A program made the translations under genes and the position numbers. Of a stretch of DNA of 64,000 nucleotides, positions 46,278 to 58,271 are shown in pieces; the stretch's first letter is position 1; the number at the start of each line of letters is the position of its first letter. The DNA lies in NCBI GenBank assembly GCA_019748055.1, contig JAIEQC010000024.1, positions 1 to 64,000 on the forward strand. The letters are read 5' to 3'. Source of the DNA: Caulobacteraceae bacterium (GTDB lineage: Bacteria > Pseudomonadota > Alphaproteobacteria > Caulobacterales > Caulobacteraceae). A model generated the notes under the pieces. That model was not told the origin of the DNA. It saw nothing but the letters and a program-made list of their open reading frames with translations, and did not search any database.

Positions 46278-46916
46278 TCAGGCCTCGGCGACGGCCTTCA
46301 GAAAGGCCGCGATGCGGGCCGGCTCCTTAACACCCGGCGCGCTTTCCACGCCAGAGGAGACGTCGACATGGGGCGCGCCGGTGACCCGGATCGCGCGCGT
46401 CACATTGTCCGGGTCCAAGCCTCCGGCCAGGAACCAGGGCCGGTCGAAGGCATGGCCCGCCAGGATCGACCAGTCGAAGGCATGGCCGACGCCGCCGGGC
46501 AGGTCGGCCCCTTCCGGAGGTTTCGCGTCGAACATCAGGTGGTCGGCGACGCCCGCCCAGACGTCGGCGGCGGCCAGATCGGACGCCTCGCGCACCGGCA
46601 GGGCCTTGATTATCCCGGCCTTCGTCAGCCGGCGGACCTCGGCGGCGCGTTCGGGAGTCTCGGACCCGTGCAACTGAATGAAGTCGGGCCGCAGGGTCAG
46701 CGCCAGGGTGGTCAGGAGCAGGTCGTCGGGGTTCACGACCACCGACACGATCTTCGCCCGCCCGCGCGCCCGGTCGAACAGGGTCGCCGCCTCCAGCGGT
46801 CCCAGATGACGCGGGCTCCGGCTGAAGGTCACGGCGCCGACGAACGCCGCGCCGTGATCCAGCGCGACATCCAGCGTCTCGGGCGTCGTCAGGCCGCATA
46901 TTTTGGCGAGGGTCAT
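46278..46916 (-). CDS. trpF: Phosphoribosylanthranilate isomerase
   Basis: TIM-barrel isomerase of 212 residues in tryptophan synthesis. '[28 protein letters not shown]' at 4-31 carries the catalytic Cys7, Asp in '[12 protein letters not shown]' near 87-98 and '[16 protein letters not shown]' near 165-180; '[15 protein letters not shown]' near 187-201 binds the phosphate. I chose the ATG at 46916 since the family starts there; the frame is open further upstream. First trp gene of the run, 31 bases after the FAD-oxidoreductase gene. Confidence 0.96.
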   Translation of the reverse strand: MTLAKICGLTTPETLDVALDHGAAFVGAVTFSRSPRHLGPLEAATLFDRARGRAKIVSVVVNPDDLLLTTLALTLRPDFIQLHGSETPERAAEVRRLTKAGIIKALPVREASDLAAADVWAGVADHLMFDAKPPEGADLPGGVGHAFDWSILAGHAFDRPWFLAGGLDPDNVTRAIRVTGAPHVDVSSGVESAPGVKEPARIAAFLKAVAEA

Positions 46917-46947
46917 CAGGCGCAGGTGCGGTCCCGCAGCCCTTGGG

Positions 46948-48159
46948 TCAAGGGCGATACAGGTCCGCGTCCGGATCGGCCCTGCCGCGGATCGCCGCGC
47001 CGACGATTTCTGACGCGATGACCGAATAGGTGATGCCGTTGCCGCCGAAGCCCATGACGGCGAAGGCGTGGTCCACGCCGGGAACCGGGCCGATGGAGGG
47101 CAGGCCGGTCGCGCTCTCGCCGAAGGCGCCGGCCCAGGCATGGTCGATCTCGAACTCGACCATGGGCAGAAGGGCCTTCAGCTTGCGGGCGATGCGGTCG
47201 GCCTTGGTCTTCAGCTTGGGGATGGAGGTGTGGGCCGTCGGGCTGTGCTCGTCCTCGCCGCCGACGACCAGACGACCGTCGCGGGCCATGCGGAAATACA
47301 GGTACGGGTCCGACGCCTCCCAGACGAGCATCTCGCGCAGCCAGGCGGGGCAGGGAGTGCGCGGTTTGGTGGCCAGGGCCCAGGTGGAGATGACCTTGGC
47401 GCCCGGCGTCGGCACGCCCTCGGGGAACTCATAGCCGCAGCAGAAGACGACCGTCTTCGCCCGCACGGCATGACCCGCGTCGGTGACCAGGGTGACTCCG
47501 TCCGGATCGGAGACGGCCTGCATCACCTCGACGGGCGAGAAGACGTGCGCGCCGGACTTCTGCGCGCGACGCAGCAGGCCGGCGGCCAGGCGGGCCGGGT
47601 CGGCGCGGGCGGAACCGTCCGACAGGATGGCCCCGGTGCGGTCGATGCCGTAGTCGGTGCGCAAGGTCTCGGCAGGTATGAAGACGCTTTCCAGCCCCAT
47701 CGCGCCGCGCGCCTCGGCCTCGGCTTCCAAGGCGCGGAAGCCGTGTTCGTCGCCGGCCAGATAGAGAGTTCGGCTAGGCTTCAGCCCGCAGGGGATGCGC
47801 TCCTGACGCACGATGTCCGTCAGGTGATCCACGGCGCTCCGGGACCGGGCATAGGCCCGCCGCGCGTTTGCAGAACCGATCTTCCTGCCCAGCTCGACCA
47901 GCGGCAGGTCGATCTCCCACTGCAGCAGGGCGGTCGAGGCGATGGTGGAGCCCATCAGCGGCGGTCGGCGGTCCAGGACCGCGACGCTGAAATCGTTCGC
48001 CAGCCCATGGGCCATGAAGGCACCGGAGATGCCGGCCCCCACCACGGCCACGTCCACGCTGATCGCGCGGGTCAGAGGGCGCGTCGGGACGCCCAGACCC
48101 CGCCCGTGCGCCCAGAGCGAGGCGCCGGTGCGAAGATCGCGTTCGTGGGTGGCGGACAT
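46948..48159 (-). CDS. FAD-dependent oxidoreductase (DadA/glycine oxidase-like)
   Basis: Flavoprotein of 403 residues of the DAO superfamily, probably oxidising an amine or D-amino acid. The dinucleotide-binding motif 'VDVAVVGAGISGAFMAHGLA' is near 33-52, 'VAVLDRRPPLMGSTIASTALLQWEIDLPL' near 57-85 includes the usual FAD-contact region, and 'FAVMGFGGNGITYSVIASEIVG' lies near the C-terminus. The family annotation is sound but the substrate is not predictable. It lies between rsuA-like (31 bases) and trpF (31 bases) and may be co-transcribed with both. Confidence 0.85.
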   Translation of the reverse strand: MSATHERDLRTGASLWAHGRGLGVPTRPLTRAISVDVAVVGAGISGAFMAHGLANDFSVAVLDRRPPLMGSTIASTALLQWEIDLPLVELGRKIGSANARRAYARSRSAVDHLTDIVRQERIPCGLKPSRTLYLAGDEHGFRALEAEAEARGAMGLESVFIPAETLRTDYGIDRTGAILSDGSARADPARLAAGLLRRAQKSGAHVFSPVEVMQAVSDPDGVTLVTDAGHAVRAKTVVFCCGYEFPEGVPTPGAKVISTWALATKPRTPCPAWLREMLVWEASDPYLYFRMARDGRLVVGGEDEHSPTAHTSIPKLKTKADRIARKLKALLPMVEFEIDHAWAGAFGESATGLPSIGPVPGVDHAFAVMGFGGNGITYSVIASEIVGAAIRGRADPDADLYRP

Positions 48160-48190
48160 GTGGGCTCCGTCGAAGCGAAGCCATAAGCCG

Positions 48191-48931
48191 TCATTCGGTG
48201 TCGGGTTCCCGAAACACCAGATCGACCTCCGCCGGGGCCAGCAGGCGCCAGTCGCCCGGCGCGAGGTCGGCGGGGATCGTCAGCGCCCCCATGCGCTCGC
48301 GGTGCAGGGCCTCCACGTGATTGCCGGCCGCGGCGAACATGCGGCGGACCTGGTGGTATCGGCCCTCGTGCACCGTGAGACGCGCCTCGGTGGGCGAGAT
48401 GATCTCCAGCATGGCCGGGGCCAGCGGCTTGTCCTCGCTTTCCAGCATCAGCGTGCCCGAGGCGAACAGAGCCGCCTCGTGCCCCTCCAGCGGACGCGCC
48501 AGCATGGCATGGTAGACCTTGGCCACGTGACGACGCGGGCTGATGATCCGGTGCAGCAGGTCGCCGTCGTCGGTGAGGAGCAGCAGGCCCGAGGTCTGTT
48601 TGTCCAGTCGGCCGACGGTCGAAATGGCCGGGTCGCGGCGACGCCAGCGCGACGGCAGGACGTCGTAGACCAGCGCCCCGTCCTCCTTGTGCGAACAGGT
48701 CATGCCCAGCGGCTTGTTCAGCAGGATGACCAGACCGGGCGGCGGGTCGACGGGACGGCCGTCGACGGTCATCCGGTCCGGCAGGTCCGGCGTCGGCGCA
48801 ATCTTCCGGGAGGCGTCGGTCAGGTCGCGGCCATCCAGCGTGATGCCGCCGATCCGGGCCAGTTTCGCGATCTCCTGCCGCGAGCCGTAGCCCATGCCGC
48901 CGAGCAAACGGTCCAGACGGACCGGCTTCAT
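48191..48931 (-). CDS. rsuA: RsuA/RluB-family pseudouridine synthase
   Basis: Makes pseudouridine in rRNA, probably 16S U516 if it is true RsuA. It has 246 residues: N-terminal S4 RNA-binding domain (about 3-60, 'VRLDRLLGGMGYGSRQEIAKLARIGGITLDG') and a catalytic domain with the active-site aspartate in 'GRLDKQTSGLLLLTDDG' near 107-123 and 'VHEGRYHQVRRMFAAAGNHVEALHR' near 188-212. Start ATG overlaps the methyltransferase stop by 4 bases. It is upstream of the FAD oxidoreductase. Confidence 0.92.
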   Translation of the reverse strand: MKPVRLDRLLGGMGYGSRQEIAKLARIGGITLDGRDLTDASRKIAPTPDLPDRMTVDGRPVDPPPGLVILLNKPLGMTCSHKEDGALVYDVLPSRWRRRDPAISTVGRLDKQTSGLLLLTDDGDLLHRIISPRRHVAKVYHAMLARPLEGHEAALFASGTLMLESEDKPLAPAMLEIISPTEARLTVHEGRYHQVRRMFAAAGNHVEALHRERMGALTIPADLAPGDWRLLAPAEVDLVFREPDTE

Positions 48932-49827
48932 TTCGTGGCCTCGAAGACCTTGTAGCCCTGCGCCTCGGCGAGGACGCGGACGCGACGGAAGGCCCCGTCC
49001 AGCTCGGCCTCGTAGGGCAGGTGGCGGTTGGCGACCATCCAAAGGGCGCCGCCCTTCTTCAGCATCTCCACCGCCTTGCGCACGAAGGCCTGACCGAGGC
49101 GTCGATCCTCCTGCCCGCCGTCGTGGAAGGGCGGGTTCATGACGACGAAGTCGAGCTCTCCGGAGCCGGGCAGGGTCCGCGCGTCCGCCCAGTCGAAGGT
49201 CGCGCGCGGATCTGGGACGTTCAGCCGGGCGGCCTCGACGGCGCGGCGGTCGAGGTCGATCCCGGAGACCCTGGTAACGGCGGGGGAGGTCAACACCGCC
49301 TCCGACAACACCCCGAGCCCGCAGCCAAGGTCGGCCCCCGCGCCCTTCATCGGGGGCAGCAACGTCGCCAGCATCAGGGTGCCCTCGTCGATCCGGTCCC
49401 AGGCGAAGACGCCCGGACGGGACCACAGGCCCGTCTCGTGGACCTGGCGCAAGGCCCCGGCCTCGATCGCCTCATCCAGCCCAGTCAGGGGGCCGTCCAC
49501 GGTGGCGCGGCAACGGCGGTGGTGGGCCTTGGGCTCGTCGATCACCGTAAGGCCGAAGCCCTCAATTTCCTTCTTCAGACGCGCCCCGCCCTTGTCCTTG
49601 GGGGCCATGGCGTCGATCCGTCCGCCGGGCTCCAGCGCGCGCAGGGCATGCGCCAACACCGCGCGCCGTTCCAGCGCGCCGGGCGGGGCGTAGATGACGG
49701 CCAGATCGACCGAGCCGGGCGCGATCTCCTCCAGCGCCGCCGATCCGGGGATCAGGGGCGAGGTCTGGGTCGCCTCGGCGGGCGGGTCGAACACCGCCGG
49801 CGGGCGGCCGTAGAGGATCACGGTCAT
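48928..49827 (-). CDS. Class I methyltransferase, RsmC-like
   Basis: SAM-dependent methyltransferase of 299 residues. Its two-domain layout resembles the 16S rRNA G1207 methyltransferase RsmC. An N-terminal non-catalytic domain (about 1-135) is followed by SAM-binding 'GADLGCGLGVLSEAVL' near 170-185 and catalytic 'DFVVMNPPFHDGGQ' near 228-241 (NPPF typical of N-methylation of bases). The neighbouring rsuA-like gene also modifies rRNA and is coupled by a 4-base overlap, which supports an rRNA substrate. I took the ATG at 49827; a longer frame would reach into divergent recQ. Confidence 0.85.
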   Translation of the reverse strand: MTVILYGRPPAVFDPPAEATQTSPLIPGSAALEEIAPGSVDLAVIYAPPGALERRAVLAHALRALEPGGRIDAMAPKDKGGARLKKEIEGFGLTVIDEPKAHHRRCRATVDGPLTGLDEAIEAGALRQVHETGLWSRPGVFAWDRIDEGTLMLATLLPPMKGAGADLGCGLGVLSEAVLTSPAVTRVSGIDLDRRAVEAARLNVPDPRATFDWADARTLPGSGELDFVVMNPPFHDGGQEDRRLGQAFVRKAVEMLKKGGALWMVANRHLPYEAELDGAFRRVRVLAEAQGYKVFEATK

Positions 49828-49877
49828 CCCCGGCTCAATCCACGGGATCGACGGCGAAATCAAATGTCGCGCATGAC

Positions 49878-51758
49878 ATGCGGGCGCCGCTCGGGCACTC
49901 ACGGCCCGTGTCCGCCGAATCCCAGATTGACCTGACCGAGGCCCGCGCCCTGCTGGAGCGCGTCTGGGGGCATGCCGATTTTAGAGGCCTCCAGGCAGGC
50001 GTGGTGGCCGAGGCGCTGGCCGGTCGCGACGCCCTGGCGGTGCTGCCGACCGGCGGGGGCAAGTCGGTCTGCTATCAGGTGCCGGCGATCCTGCGGCCCG
50101 GTCTGGGGCTGGTGATCTCGCCGCTGATCGCCCTGATGACCGACCAGGTCGAGGGTCTGCGTCAGCAGGGGGTGCGGGCAGCGCGTCTGGATTCCGGCAT
50201 GACGCTGGACGACCGGTCCGCCGTCTGGCGCGCGGCGCGGGCGGGCGAACTGGACCTGCTGTACGTCTCGCCCGAGGGGCTGGCGGCCGGGGCCATGCTG
50301 GAGCGGCTGTCGGAGATCGAACTGAGCCTGATCGCCATCGACGAGGCGCATTGCGTGTCGCAGTGGGGCCACGACTTCCGGCCGGACTATCGCAATCTCG
50401 GGCGGCTGGCGGAGGTGTTCCCCGGCGTGCCCCGGCTGGCGGTCACGGCGACGGCCGATGCGCGGACGCGGGACGACATCGTGGCGTCGCTTCGGCTGGG
50501 CGATGCGCGGGTCTTCGTCGACAGTTTCGCGAGGCCGAACCTGGCGCTGGCGGCCGAGAAGAAGGGCGCCGGCACGCGCGCCTGGACCGAGCGGCGAGTG
50601 GTCGAGCTGGTCTCAGCTCGGCGCGGGCGGTCGGGCGTGGTCTATTGCGGCAGCCGAGACGGCTGCGAGCGGCTGGCCGAGGCGCTGCAGGGCGCAGGCG
50701 TCGACGCCTTGGCCTATCACGCCGGGATGGACGGGAGGGAGCGCGACCGGCGCCTGGCGCGGTTCCTGGCGGCGGACGCAGGGGTGATGGTGGCGACCAT
50801 CGCCTTCGGCATGGGGGTGGACAAGCCGGACGTCCGCTTCGTCATCCACGCCGATCCGCCAGGATCGCTGGAGGCCTATTGGCAGGAGATCGGCCGCGCG
50901 GGCCGCGACGGGGAGCCGGCCGAGGGGCTGACGCTATACGGCCCATCGGACATCGTGTGGACGCTGAAGCGGCTGGACGGCCGTCCGATGGACGAGGCGG
51001 TGAAGGCCGCCCAGATCGGCAAGGCGCGGCGCCTGTTCGCCATGCTGGACGGCGCCGTGTGTCGACCACAGGCGGTGCGGCGGTACTTCGGGGAGGAGGG
51101 GGCCGAGGTCTGCGGCGTCTGCGACGTCTGCCTGGATCCGCCCCAGACGTATGACGCCACGGTCCACGCCCAGAAGGCGCTGGCGGCGGTGCAGCGGCTG
51201 GACCAGCGATTCGGCCGAGGCCGGGTGATCGACCACCTGACGGGCCGGACCAAGGACGTTCAGGGCTGGGAAGAGGGTTTGTCGACCTGGGGCGTCGGGG
51301 CCGACCTGTCGCCGTACGGCTGGCGCGAGGTGATCGACCACCTGATGTTCGAGGGCCTGCTGGAGGAGGACGCCAACGAGGGCCGGCCCCTGCTGCGGCT
51401 GGGCGACCCGGCGGGCGTGCGCGCCGTGTACCGCGGCGAGCGGACGGTGGAAGTGGCCCAGGCTCCGCCGTCCGCCGCGCGCATCGCGCCTCGGCGTCGG
51501 GGCGAGGGCAAGGCCTCGGCGGCGCTGGAGCATCTGCCGGAAGAGGTGCGGATGCGGTTCGAGCGCCTGCGTGCCTGGCGCCGCGATCGCGCCGCCGAAC
51601 AGCGCGTGCCGCCCTACGTCATCTTCCAGGACCGGACGCTGCTGGAGATCGCCCGCATCAACCCCGCGCGCCTGCCCGAACTGGCCCCCGTCCCCGGCGT
51701 CGGCGAGGCGAAGATGGCGCGCTACGGCGAGGCCGTGTTGAAGGCGCTGGCGGCGTAA
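49878..51758 (+). CDS. recQ: ATP-dependent DNA helicase RecQ
   Basis: 3'-5' helicase of 626 residues in recombination and fork repair. Motif I 'LPTGGGKSVCYQVPAIL' near 55-71, DEAH box 'IAIDEAHCVSQWGHDFRPDYRNL' near 153-175, motif VI 'QEIGRAGRDGEPAEG' near 336-350, zinc-binding 'CGVCDVC' near 413-419 and an HRDC domain in the last 80 residues ('PPYVIFQDRTLLEIA'). Start could be the ATG at 49878 or the GTG at 49908; both lack a strong ribosome site. Divergent from the RsmC-like gene, 50 bases apart. Confidence 0.96.
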   Translation: MRAPLGHSRPVSAESQIDLTEARALLERVWGHADFRGLQAGVVAEALAGRDALAVLPTGGGKSVCYQVPAILRPGLGLVISPLIALMTDQVEGLRQQGVRAARLDSGMTLDDRSAVWRAARAGELDLLYVSPEGLAAGAMLERLSEIELSLIAIDEAHCVSQWGHDFRPDYRNLGRLAEVFPGVPRLAVTATADARTRDDIVASLRLGDARVFVDSFARPNLALAAEKKGAGTRAWTERRVVELVSARRGRSGVVYCGSRDGCERLAEALQGAGVDALAYHAGMDGRERDRRLARFLAADAGVMVATIAFGMGVDKPDVRFVIHADPPGSLEAYWQEIGRAGRDGEPAEGLTLYGPSDIVWTLKRLDGRPMDEAVKAAQIGKARRLFAMLDGAVCRPQAVRRYFGEEGAEVCGVCDVCLDPPQTYDATVHAQKALAAVQRLDQRFGRGRVIDHLTGRTKDVQGWEEGLSTWGVGADLSPYGWREVIDHLMFEGLLEEDANEGRPLLRLGDPAGVRAVYRGERTVEVAQAPPSAARIAPRRRGEGKASAALEHLPEEVRMRFERLRAWRRDRAAEQRVPPYVIFQDRTLLEIARINPARLPELAPVPGVGEAKMARYGEAVLKALAA

Positions 51759-51761
51759 GTT

Positions 51762-51917
51762 CCCTTCTCCCCTTGCGGGAGAAGGTGGCCTCGCGAAGCG
51801 AGGTCGGATGAGGGGTCGCACCGGCTTGGATGCCGTCGAGCGGCTGATTTCTGGCGACTGAGAGACCCCTCATCCGTCAGGCTTCGCCTCCCACCTTCTC
51901 CCGCAAGGGGAGAAGGG
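51762..51917. repeat. 156-bp palindromic intergenic repeat
   Basis: The element begins CCCTTCTCCCCTTGCGGGAG and ends with the reverse complement CTCCCGCAAGGGGAGAAGGG. Both arms extend inwards with GGTGG/CCACC and ATGAGGGGTC/GACCCCTCAT, giving a stem of roughly 55 bases per side with mismatches and a central part of about 40 bases. It fills the recQ-gyrB gap and starts 3 bases after the recQ stop. Such CCTTCTCCC...GGGAGAAGG units recur in alphaproteobacterial intergenic regions. It has no coding capacity; it may be a non-autonomous mobile element and may end recQ transcription. Confidence 0.8.
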
Positions 51918-51988
51918 CTGAAAAGGTCGGATTCGCTCGCTTTCGACGCCCCGGGCGCCTATATTTCCGCTGTTCTGCACAGGCGTGA

Positions 51989-54454
<2,466 letters not shown>

Positions 54455-54460
54455 CGCGCC

Positions 54461-54946
54461 TCAGCTGCGGTTGGAAGCGAGGAAGTCCTCGAGGCGTCCC
54501 CAAGCTCTGCCCGCGGGGATTTCGCCGTCGCAGGCGACGGTCTTCAGGAACGCCATGTTGCTGCCTGCCGGGACCTCAAGCCAGGCGGAGTCAGGCTCGT
54601 CCCATGCGTCCACCTCGCGACCGTCGGACCCGTATTCCTCGGTTCTGACGACACGCCACTGGTTGCGCTCGCAGCGGAACTGATAGGTTTCGATCGCGTG
54701 TTCCCGATCCGCCGCCGAACCCGGCGTGCGGGGTGCGCGCGCCATCCGGATCGCAGTCACGCCGTCCGCCTGCTTCATGGCTCCCACGTCGGCGAGGTAG
54801 ATCGAGCCCGACGTGCGCGACAACGTACGCCACGCCGTCTCGCCGGGCGGCGGCGCGGGCACGTTGGTGAGGATTTCCTCTTGAGCCGCCGCGAGGCCCG
54901 GTGCCGCAAGACACGCCCCCACGATCAGAAATCCCCAAAGCCTCAT
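54461..54946 (-). CDS. Secreted protein of unknown function
   Basis: Exported protein of 161 residues: signal peptide MRLWGFLIVGACLAAPGLAAA-Q, then about 140 residues with two cysteines ('YQFRCERNQW', 'TVACDGEI') and a beta-rich look ('GSIYLADVGAMKQADGVTAIRMARAP'). No recognised family, but the pattern resembles small periplasmic proteins with a surface-exposed 'YQFRCERNQWRVV' strand. The ATG at 54946 has a GGGAG about 9 bases before it. Convergent with gyrB, 6 bases between stops, and divergent from the alpha/beta hydrolase gene. Confidence 0.75.
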   Translation of the reverse strand: MRLWGFLIVGACLAAPGLAAAQEEILTNVPAPPPGETAWRTLSRTSGSIYLADVGAMKQADGVTAIRMARAPRTPGSAADREHAIETYQFRCERNQWRVVRTEEYGSDGREVDAWDEPDSAWLEVPAGSNMAFLKTVACDGEIPAGRAWGRLEDFLASNRS

Positions 54947-55047
54947 CTCATTTCTCCCGAACTGCCCGTCGGCAATGATCCGCCTTCGCGCGCGATTGGC
55001 AAGCCTTTCGCCCACACTTCGCCGTACGGCGTTCGCAGGATGGCGCG

Positions 55048-55920
55048 ATGAGCCCGCGCGTTCTGATCGTCCTCTTGGTCCTGCTCCTCGTGACGTCGTC
55101 AGCGGGCGCCGCGCAGGCGCAGTCGGGCGGATTCCGGTCGGACCGGATCGTCGTGGAGACCCGGGGGCGGGGCCCCGACGTCGTCCTCATCCCCGGACTG
55201 GCTTCGACGTCGCTGGTCTGGGCGCGGCTGGCCGATCGTCTGGACGACGACCACACCGTGCATCTGGTTTCCCTGCGGGGGTTCGGCGAACTTCCGGCCG
55301 GCGCGAACGCGGCCGGGCCGCTGGTCGGTCCGGTGGCCGGCGAGGTGCTGCGCTACGTCCGCGCGCGGGGGCTCAGGGCTCCGGCGGTGATCGGTCATTC
55401 TATGGGCGGCCTGGTGGCCTTGCGCGTCGCGGCGGACGGAGGCCCGACGATCGGCCGGATCATGGTGGTGGACGCCTCGCCCTTCTTCCCCTCGTTGCTG
55501 GACGGCGGCGCGTCGGCACGGGACGTGGAGCCGATCGCGCGGGTCGCTTACCAGGCCGTGCTGTTCCTCGGCGACGACGCCCTGACCCAGGCGGGCTGGG
55601 GACAGGGGGCGGGCGAGGCCGTCATGTCCGGCATGGGCTGGCAGGGCGGCGATCGCCGCGTGCTGGCGCAGGGGCTGTACGAGGTCATGACGCTGGACAT
55701 GCGCCACCGGCTGGACGACGTCGCCGCGCCGGTGACCGTGGCCTATGGCTGGAGCCGGGCGGAGGAGTCGCCCCGACACGACATCGAGCGCCGCCTGCGC
55801 CCGGCCTTCCGCGGACTGCGCGCGCCGCTGACGCTTGAGCCGATCGAGGGCGCCGAGCACATGGTCATGATCGACCAGCCTCGGCGGTTCGAGGCGGCGG
55901 TGTTGAGGTTCCTGCGTTAG
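55048..55920 (+). CDS. Secreted alpha/beta hydrolase
   Basis: Hydrolase of 290 residues with a signal peptide ([25 protein letters not shown]). '[14 protein letters not shown]' near 45-58 gives the oxyanion region; nucleophile Ser in '[15 protein letters not shown]' near 113-127, acid possibly in 'GDDALT' or 'YGWSRAEE' and His in '[11 protein letters not shown]' near 270-280. Typical of the MhpC/haloperoxidase-like branch; substrate not known. Overlaps the end of convergent recF by 4 bases. Confidence 0.87.
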   Translation: MSPRVLIVLLVLLLVTSSAGAAQAQSGGFRSDRIVVETRGRGPDVVLIPGLASTSLVWARLADRLDDDHTVHLVSLRGFGELPAGANAAGPLVGPVAGEVLRYVRARGLRAPAVIGHSMGGLVALRVAADGGPTIGRIMVVDASPFFPSLLDGGASARDVEPIARVAYQAVLFLGDDALTQAGWGQGAGEAVMSGMGWQGGDRRVLAQGLYEVMTLDMRHRLDDVAAPVTVAYGWSRAEESPRHDIERRLRPAFRGLRAPLTLEPIEGAEHMVMIDQPRRFEAAVLRFLR

Positions 55921-57050
55921 GCCTCGGGGATCAGGGCCCCACCCTCGACCCGCACGAAACCGGCGCGGCCGCGCAGGGGGGCGAACAGCTCCGCCTCCGT
56001 CCCGGTCATGAAGGCCTGCAAACCCAGTGCCTCGACCTCGTCGAACAGGGCCGCGCGGCGGTTCGCGTCGAGATGGGCGGGGGCCTCGTCCAGCAGCAAC
56101 AGGGGCGGCGCCGCCTGACCGGCCAGTCGGTTCAGCTGTGCCAGCACCAGGTTCAGCACGAGTGCCTTCTGCTCGCCTGAGGAGCCTTCGGCGGCGGGCC
56201 GGTTCTTCTCGCGGTGCAGCGCCGTCAGGTCGGAGCGGTGCGGGCCGAACAGCGAGCGTCCGGCGGCGGCGTCGCGTGTTCTGGATCGTCCAAATCCCTC
56301 TCGCAGCGTAGTCGAAATCGTCGTCGCTTCGACGCCGTCCGCGGCCATGGCCTCGGCCTCGCCTGACAGTTCTAGGTCGGCTTGGGGGAAGGCCCGGTCG
56401 CCACGGTCGTCGATGGCGGTCTGAAGGGCCTTCAACGCGCCGGCGCGGGCGACGGCGGCGGCGGCGCCCGACTGACTCAGCCGGGTTTCCAACGCGTCCA
56501 GCCACAGCGGATCGGCGGCGCGACCCTCAGCCCCGTCGATCAGCAGACGCAGCCGCTCGCGAAGGGCCTTCTCATAGGCGGCGACGTGGGCGGCGTGGTC
56601 GGGGTCGGCGGCGAACACCAGCCGGTCGAAGAACTTCAGCCGCTCGGCCCGCGCGTCGGAGAACAGCCGGTCCTGCTCCGGCGTGGCCCAGACGGGGCGC
56701 AGGTGATCCAGCAGCCGGCCGGGCTGGGCGGTCTCGCCGTCGATGCGCACCGTGCGCCGGGCCCCGCCGGCGGACTGGACGCCCGTCCCCAGCCTCACCT
56801 CGTCGCCGTCGGTGGTCAGGACCGCAGCCACGGCCCAGGCCCGGCCCGACCGCTCGCCCGGCTCGCGCCGCCCCATCTCCGGCGCGGTCGCGCCGCGCAG
56901 GCCGCGGCCCGGGGTGAACAGGCTGATCGCCTCCAGCACATTGGTCTTCCCCGCCCCATTGGCCCCGTGCAGCACGGTGATCGCGCGGTCGGGCTCCAGC
57001 CGGGCTGAGGCATAGGAGCGGAAGTCGGTGAGGGTCAGGGCGGTGATCAC
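55917..57050 (-). CDS. recF: DNA replication and repair protein RecF
   Basis: ABC-type ATPase of 377 residues that helps RecO/RecR load RecA at gaps. Walker A '[20 protein letters not shown]' near 24-43, signature '[17 protein letters not shown]' near 278-294 and Walker B '[16 protein letters not shown]' near 304-319. Starts with GTG overlapping the stop of the upstream membrane protein gene (GTGA). That gene and a YdeI-like gene separate it from dnaN. Confidence 0.96.
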   Translation of the reverse strand: MITALTLTDFRSYASARLEPDRAITVLHGANGAGKTNVLEAISLFTPGRGLRGATAPEMGRREPGERSGRAWAVAAVLTTDGDEVRLGTGVQSAGGARRTVRIDGETAQPGRLLDHLRPVWATPEQDRLFSDARAERLKFFDRLVFAADPDHAAHVAAYEKALRERLRLLIDGAEGRAADPLWLDALETRLSQSGAAAAVARAGALKALQTAIDDRGDRAFPQADLELSGEAEAMAADGVEATTISTTLREGFGRSRTRDAAAGRSLFGPHRSDLTALHREKNRPAAEGSSGEQKALVLNLVLAQLNRLAGQAAPPLLLLDEAPAHLDANRRAALFDEVEALGLQAFMTGTEAELFAPLRGRAGFVRVEGGALIPEA

Positions 57051-57631
57051 GCCTGACCGTCCGTGCCCGATCCGAACCGGGTTCGCCACGCCTCCAGCAG
57101 CGCGACCAATTGCTTCGCCGTCATGCCGCGCATGGGCGGGAAGGTCCCCGCGACCCCCGACATGCGGACGTTCAGGCGTCGGGTCAGGGGAAGGGTGATC
57201 GGCGCGTTCGCCGTCCATCCCGCAAAGACGATTCCGGGGCCCCGATCGCGATAGACGGCGCGGCGCCTCATCACGTCGTACGTCATATGAACCGAGCGGA
57301 ACCGTTCGACATCATCCCAGGACGTCACCCGCCTTTGGTTTGAGAGCTGGAAGCCGTCGCGGTCCAGCGTCAGCCGCAATGGCCGGACTATACGCAACGT
57401 CATCAATCCCGCGCCGGCCCAGATGATCAGGACGCAGCACGCGGCGACCCAGTTTCCGAGCGTGGGTGCCCACCAACTCCGGATCAACACCCAAGTGAAT
57501 CCGACGGCCAATGCGGCCAGCGTCGTTGCGCTGGCGAACGCCAAGGTCCGTGACTCCTCCAGAACGAGAACCCCGTCCGGCAGAGCCGCGTCCAATGGGG
57601 TCGGGTCAGGAGACGACACGATGGTGGGCAC
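57047..57631 (-). CDS. Membrane protein of unknown function
   Basis: Protein of 194 residues, likely GTG start. Two hydrophobic segments near 31-52 ([19 protein letters not shown]) and 60-82 ([21 protein letters not shown]) followed by a soluble C-terminal domain of about 110 residues. '[26 protein letters not shown]' is a motif like that of bacterial PH-type membrane-bound domains (STM3941-like). The family is not certain. It is coupled to recF by a 4-base overlap, which is unusual for this operon. The gap to the upstream YdeI-like gene is 51 bases. Confidence 0.7.
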   Translation of the reverse strand: MPTIVSSPDPTPLDAALPDGVLVLEESRTLAFASATTLAALAVGFTWVLIRSWWAPTLGNWVAACCVLIIWAGAGLMTLRIVRPLRLTLDRDGFQLSNQRRVTSWDDVERFRSVHMTYDVMRRRAVYRDRGPGIVFAGWTANAPITLPLTRRLNVRMSGVAGTFPPMRGMTAKQLVALLEAWRTRFGSGTDGQA

Positions 57632-57682
57632 GGGAAAGGCTCAGGGGCGGGATCACCCAACCGGTTTAGCGAGGCCCGGGCG

Positions 57683-58270
57683 TCACCGCCACTGATTGGC
57701 CCGCTCGCCCCTCTCGGCCCGATCGGCGGTTTCCGTGACGCGTTTCCCGCGGGTCTCGGGCGTCTTCGCCGCGCCTATCCATTCCAGCACCCCGCGCCGG
57801 ACCGAGCGGGGAAACCCGTCCCAGGTCTCGCGCGCGCCCGGGCGGGCGGACAGCGCCTCGGCCAGATCATCGGGGACCTCCAACCGTTCGACCGCGTCCA
57901 GCGCGGTCCATGTGCCGTCCCGCTTCGCCTGATCGACCTTGGCCTGACCGGCGGGATGCATCAGGCCGGTGGCCGTCATCTTCTCGACCCGCGCCTTGTT
58001 GACCGCCGACCAGTTCGAGCCGGGCTTGCGCGGCGACATCAAGAGCATGGTGCGCTCGTCGTCGAGCCGGCGCGGCAGGCTGTCGACCCAGCCGAAAGCC
58101 AGCGCCTCCTCCACCAGATCGTCGTAGGGGACGCGGGGCCGGGAGGCGCCCTTCTTGAAGGTGACGACCCAGACGGAGTCGGCCTGCGTGTGGTGCCTCG
58201 TCAACCACGCCCGCCATTGCGCGCGCTCGGTGATCTCGACGCGCTCGAACTGGTCGAGCGCACGGGGCAC
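57683..58270 (-). CDS. YdeI/OmpD-associated family protein
   Basis: Protein of 195 residues. The N-terminal DUF1801/YdeI-like part carries 'RAWLTRHHTQADSVWVVTFKKG' and 'DDLVEEALAFGWVDSLPRRLDDERTMLLMSPRKPGSNWSAVNK' (about 18-90). The C-terminal OmdA part has 'DLAEALSARPGARETWDGFPRSVRRGVLEWIGAAKTPETRGKRVTETA'. Function unknown; relatives are linked to peptide/bacteriocin protection. GTG start 1 base after the dnaN stop, so in the dnaN transcript. Confidence 0.88.
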   Translation of the reverse strand: MPRALDQFERVEITERAQWRAWLTRHHTQADSVWVVTFKKGASRPRVPYDDLVEEALAFGWVDSLPRRLDDERTMLLMSPRKPGSNWSAVNKARVEKMTATGLMHPAGQAKVDQAKRDGTWTALDAVERLEVPDDLAEALSARPGARETWDGFPRSVRRGVLEWIGAAKTPETRGKRVTETADRAERGERANQWR

Positions 58271-58271
58271 G

